A stretch of DNA of 15,294 bases from contig UQEM01000048.1 in assembly GCA_900540005.1 (NCBI GenBank), positions 1 through 15,294 of the forward strand. Direction: 5' to 3'. The notes beneath the pieces were generated by a model. That model was given only the letters and a program-made list of their open reading frames with translations. It had not been told where the DNA came from and ran no database searches. A program made the translations under genes and the position numbers. This DNA is from an uncultured Ruminococcus sp. GTDB lineage: Bacteria; Bacillota; Clostridia; Oscillospirales; Ruminococcaceae. Of the stretch, positions 15,245 through 15,294 are shown piece after piece; the stretch's first letter is position 1, and every line of letters starts with the position of its first letter.

Positions 15245-15294
15245 GGGAGTGTTGACACTAAGATAATATGCAGATTTTCGAGCATAAATTTTAC
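15245..15294. mobile_element. Left end of a second MITE copy, cut by the window edge
   Basis: All 50 bases are identical to 8668-8717, and TA precedes them (15243-15244) as at the other copy. The element continues beyond the window. Identity over the whole visible arm suggests recent or ongoing spread of this family. Whether it is another short MITE or the end of a full transposon cannot be seen. Confidence 0.92.

Noticed and set aside
1..15294. CRISPR arrays, tRNA/rRNA genes, prophage or defence genes
   Set aside because: No regularly spaced repeats, no cloverleaf or rRNA segments, and every substantial gene has a clear housekeeping assignment.

Overview
The window reads as chromosomal housekeeping DNA from an anaerobic Gram-positive bacterium of the class Clostridia, most likely a Ruminococcus-like member of the Oscillospiraceae. 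The grounds are a LL-diaminopimelate aminotransferase (DapL) next to dapF, a class-I tetrahydrofolate (THF) riboswitch ahead of an ECF folate transporter gene, a DUF1846 protein, strong purine-rich ribosome binding sites and near-consensus sigma-A promoters. The species assignment is inference.

Left part (1-3720): coaBC, for coenzyme A synthesis, runs rightward and ends at a hairpin terminator. It faces a leftward folT-folC operon for folate uptake and polyglutamylation. That operon has a consensus promoter, a 5' hairpin, a THF aptamer and a helix that can hide the folT ribosome binding site. Between the two convergent units lies a 50-base remnant of a mobile repeat.

Middle part (3659-8580): a second strong promoter, divergent from folT, drives a DUF1846 gene followed by dapF and dapL. 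The last two catalyse consecutive steps to meso-diaminopimelate, for cell wall and lysine. A clear terminator follows. Then comes a lone gene for a lipoprotein of the GHL10/DUF187 glycoside-hydrolase-like family, whose 3' end may have been cut by an element.

Right part (8580-15294): the uvrBA excision-repair operon has a possible LexA/DinR box and an extended -10 promoter. A 162-bp MITE with 18-bp perfect terminal inverted repeats sits between the -10 box and uvrB, so it would form most of the uvrBA leader. After a terminator comes purA (adenylosuccinate synthase) with its own consensus promoter. Downstream of purA are a possible 26-codon ORF enclosed in a long inverted repeat, and the first 50 bases of a second MITE copy, cut by the window edge.

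No CRISPR array, tRNA, rRNA, transposase gene or recognisable defence system was seen. The most interesting material is non-coding: the MITE family, its placement in the uvrB promoter-leader, the riboswitch expression platform, and the post-purA structure. Among the proteins, the oddest feature is Asn in CoaBC where the family has a catalytic Cys.
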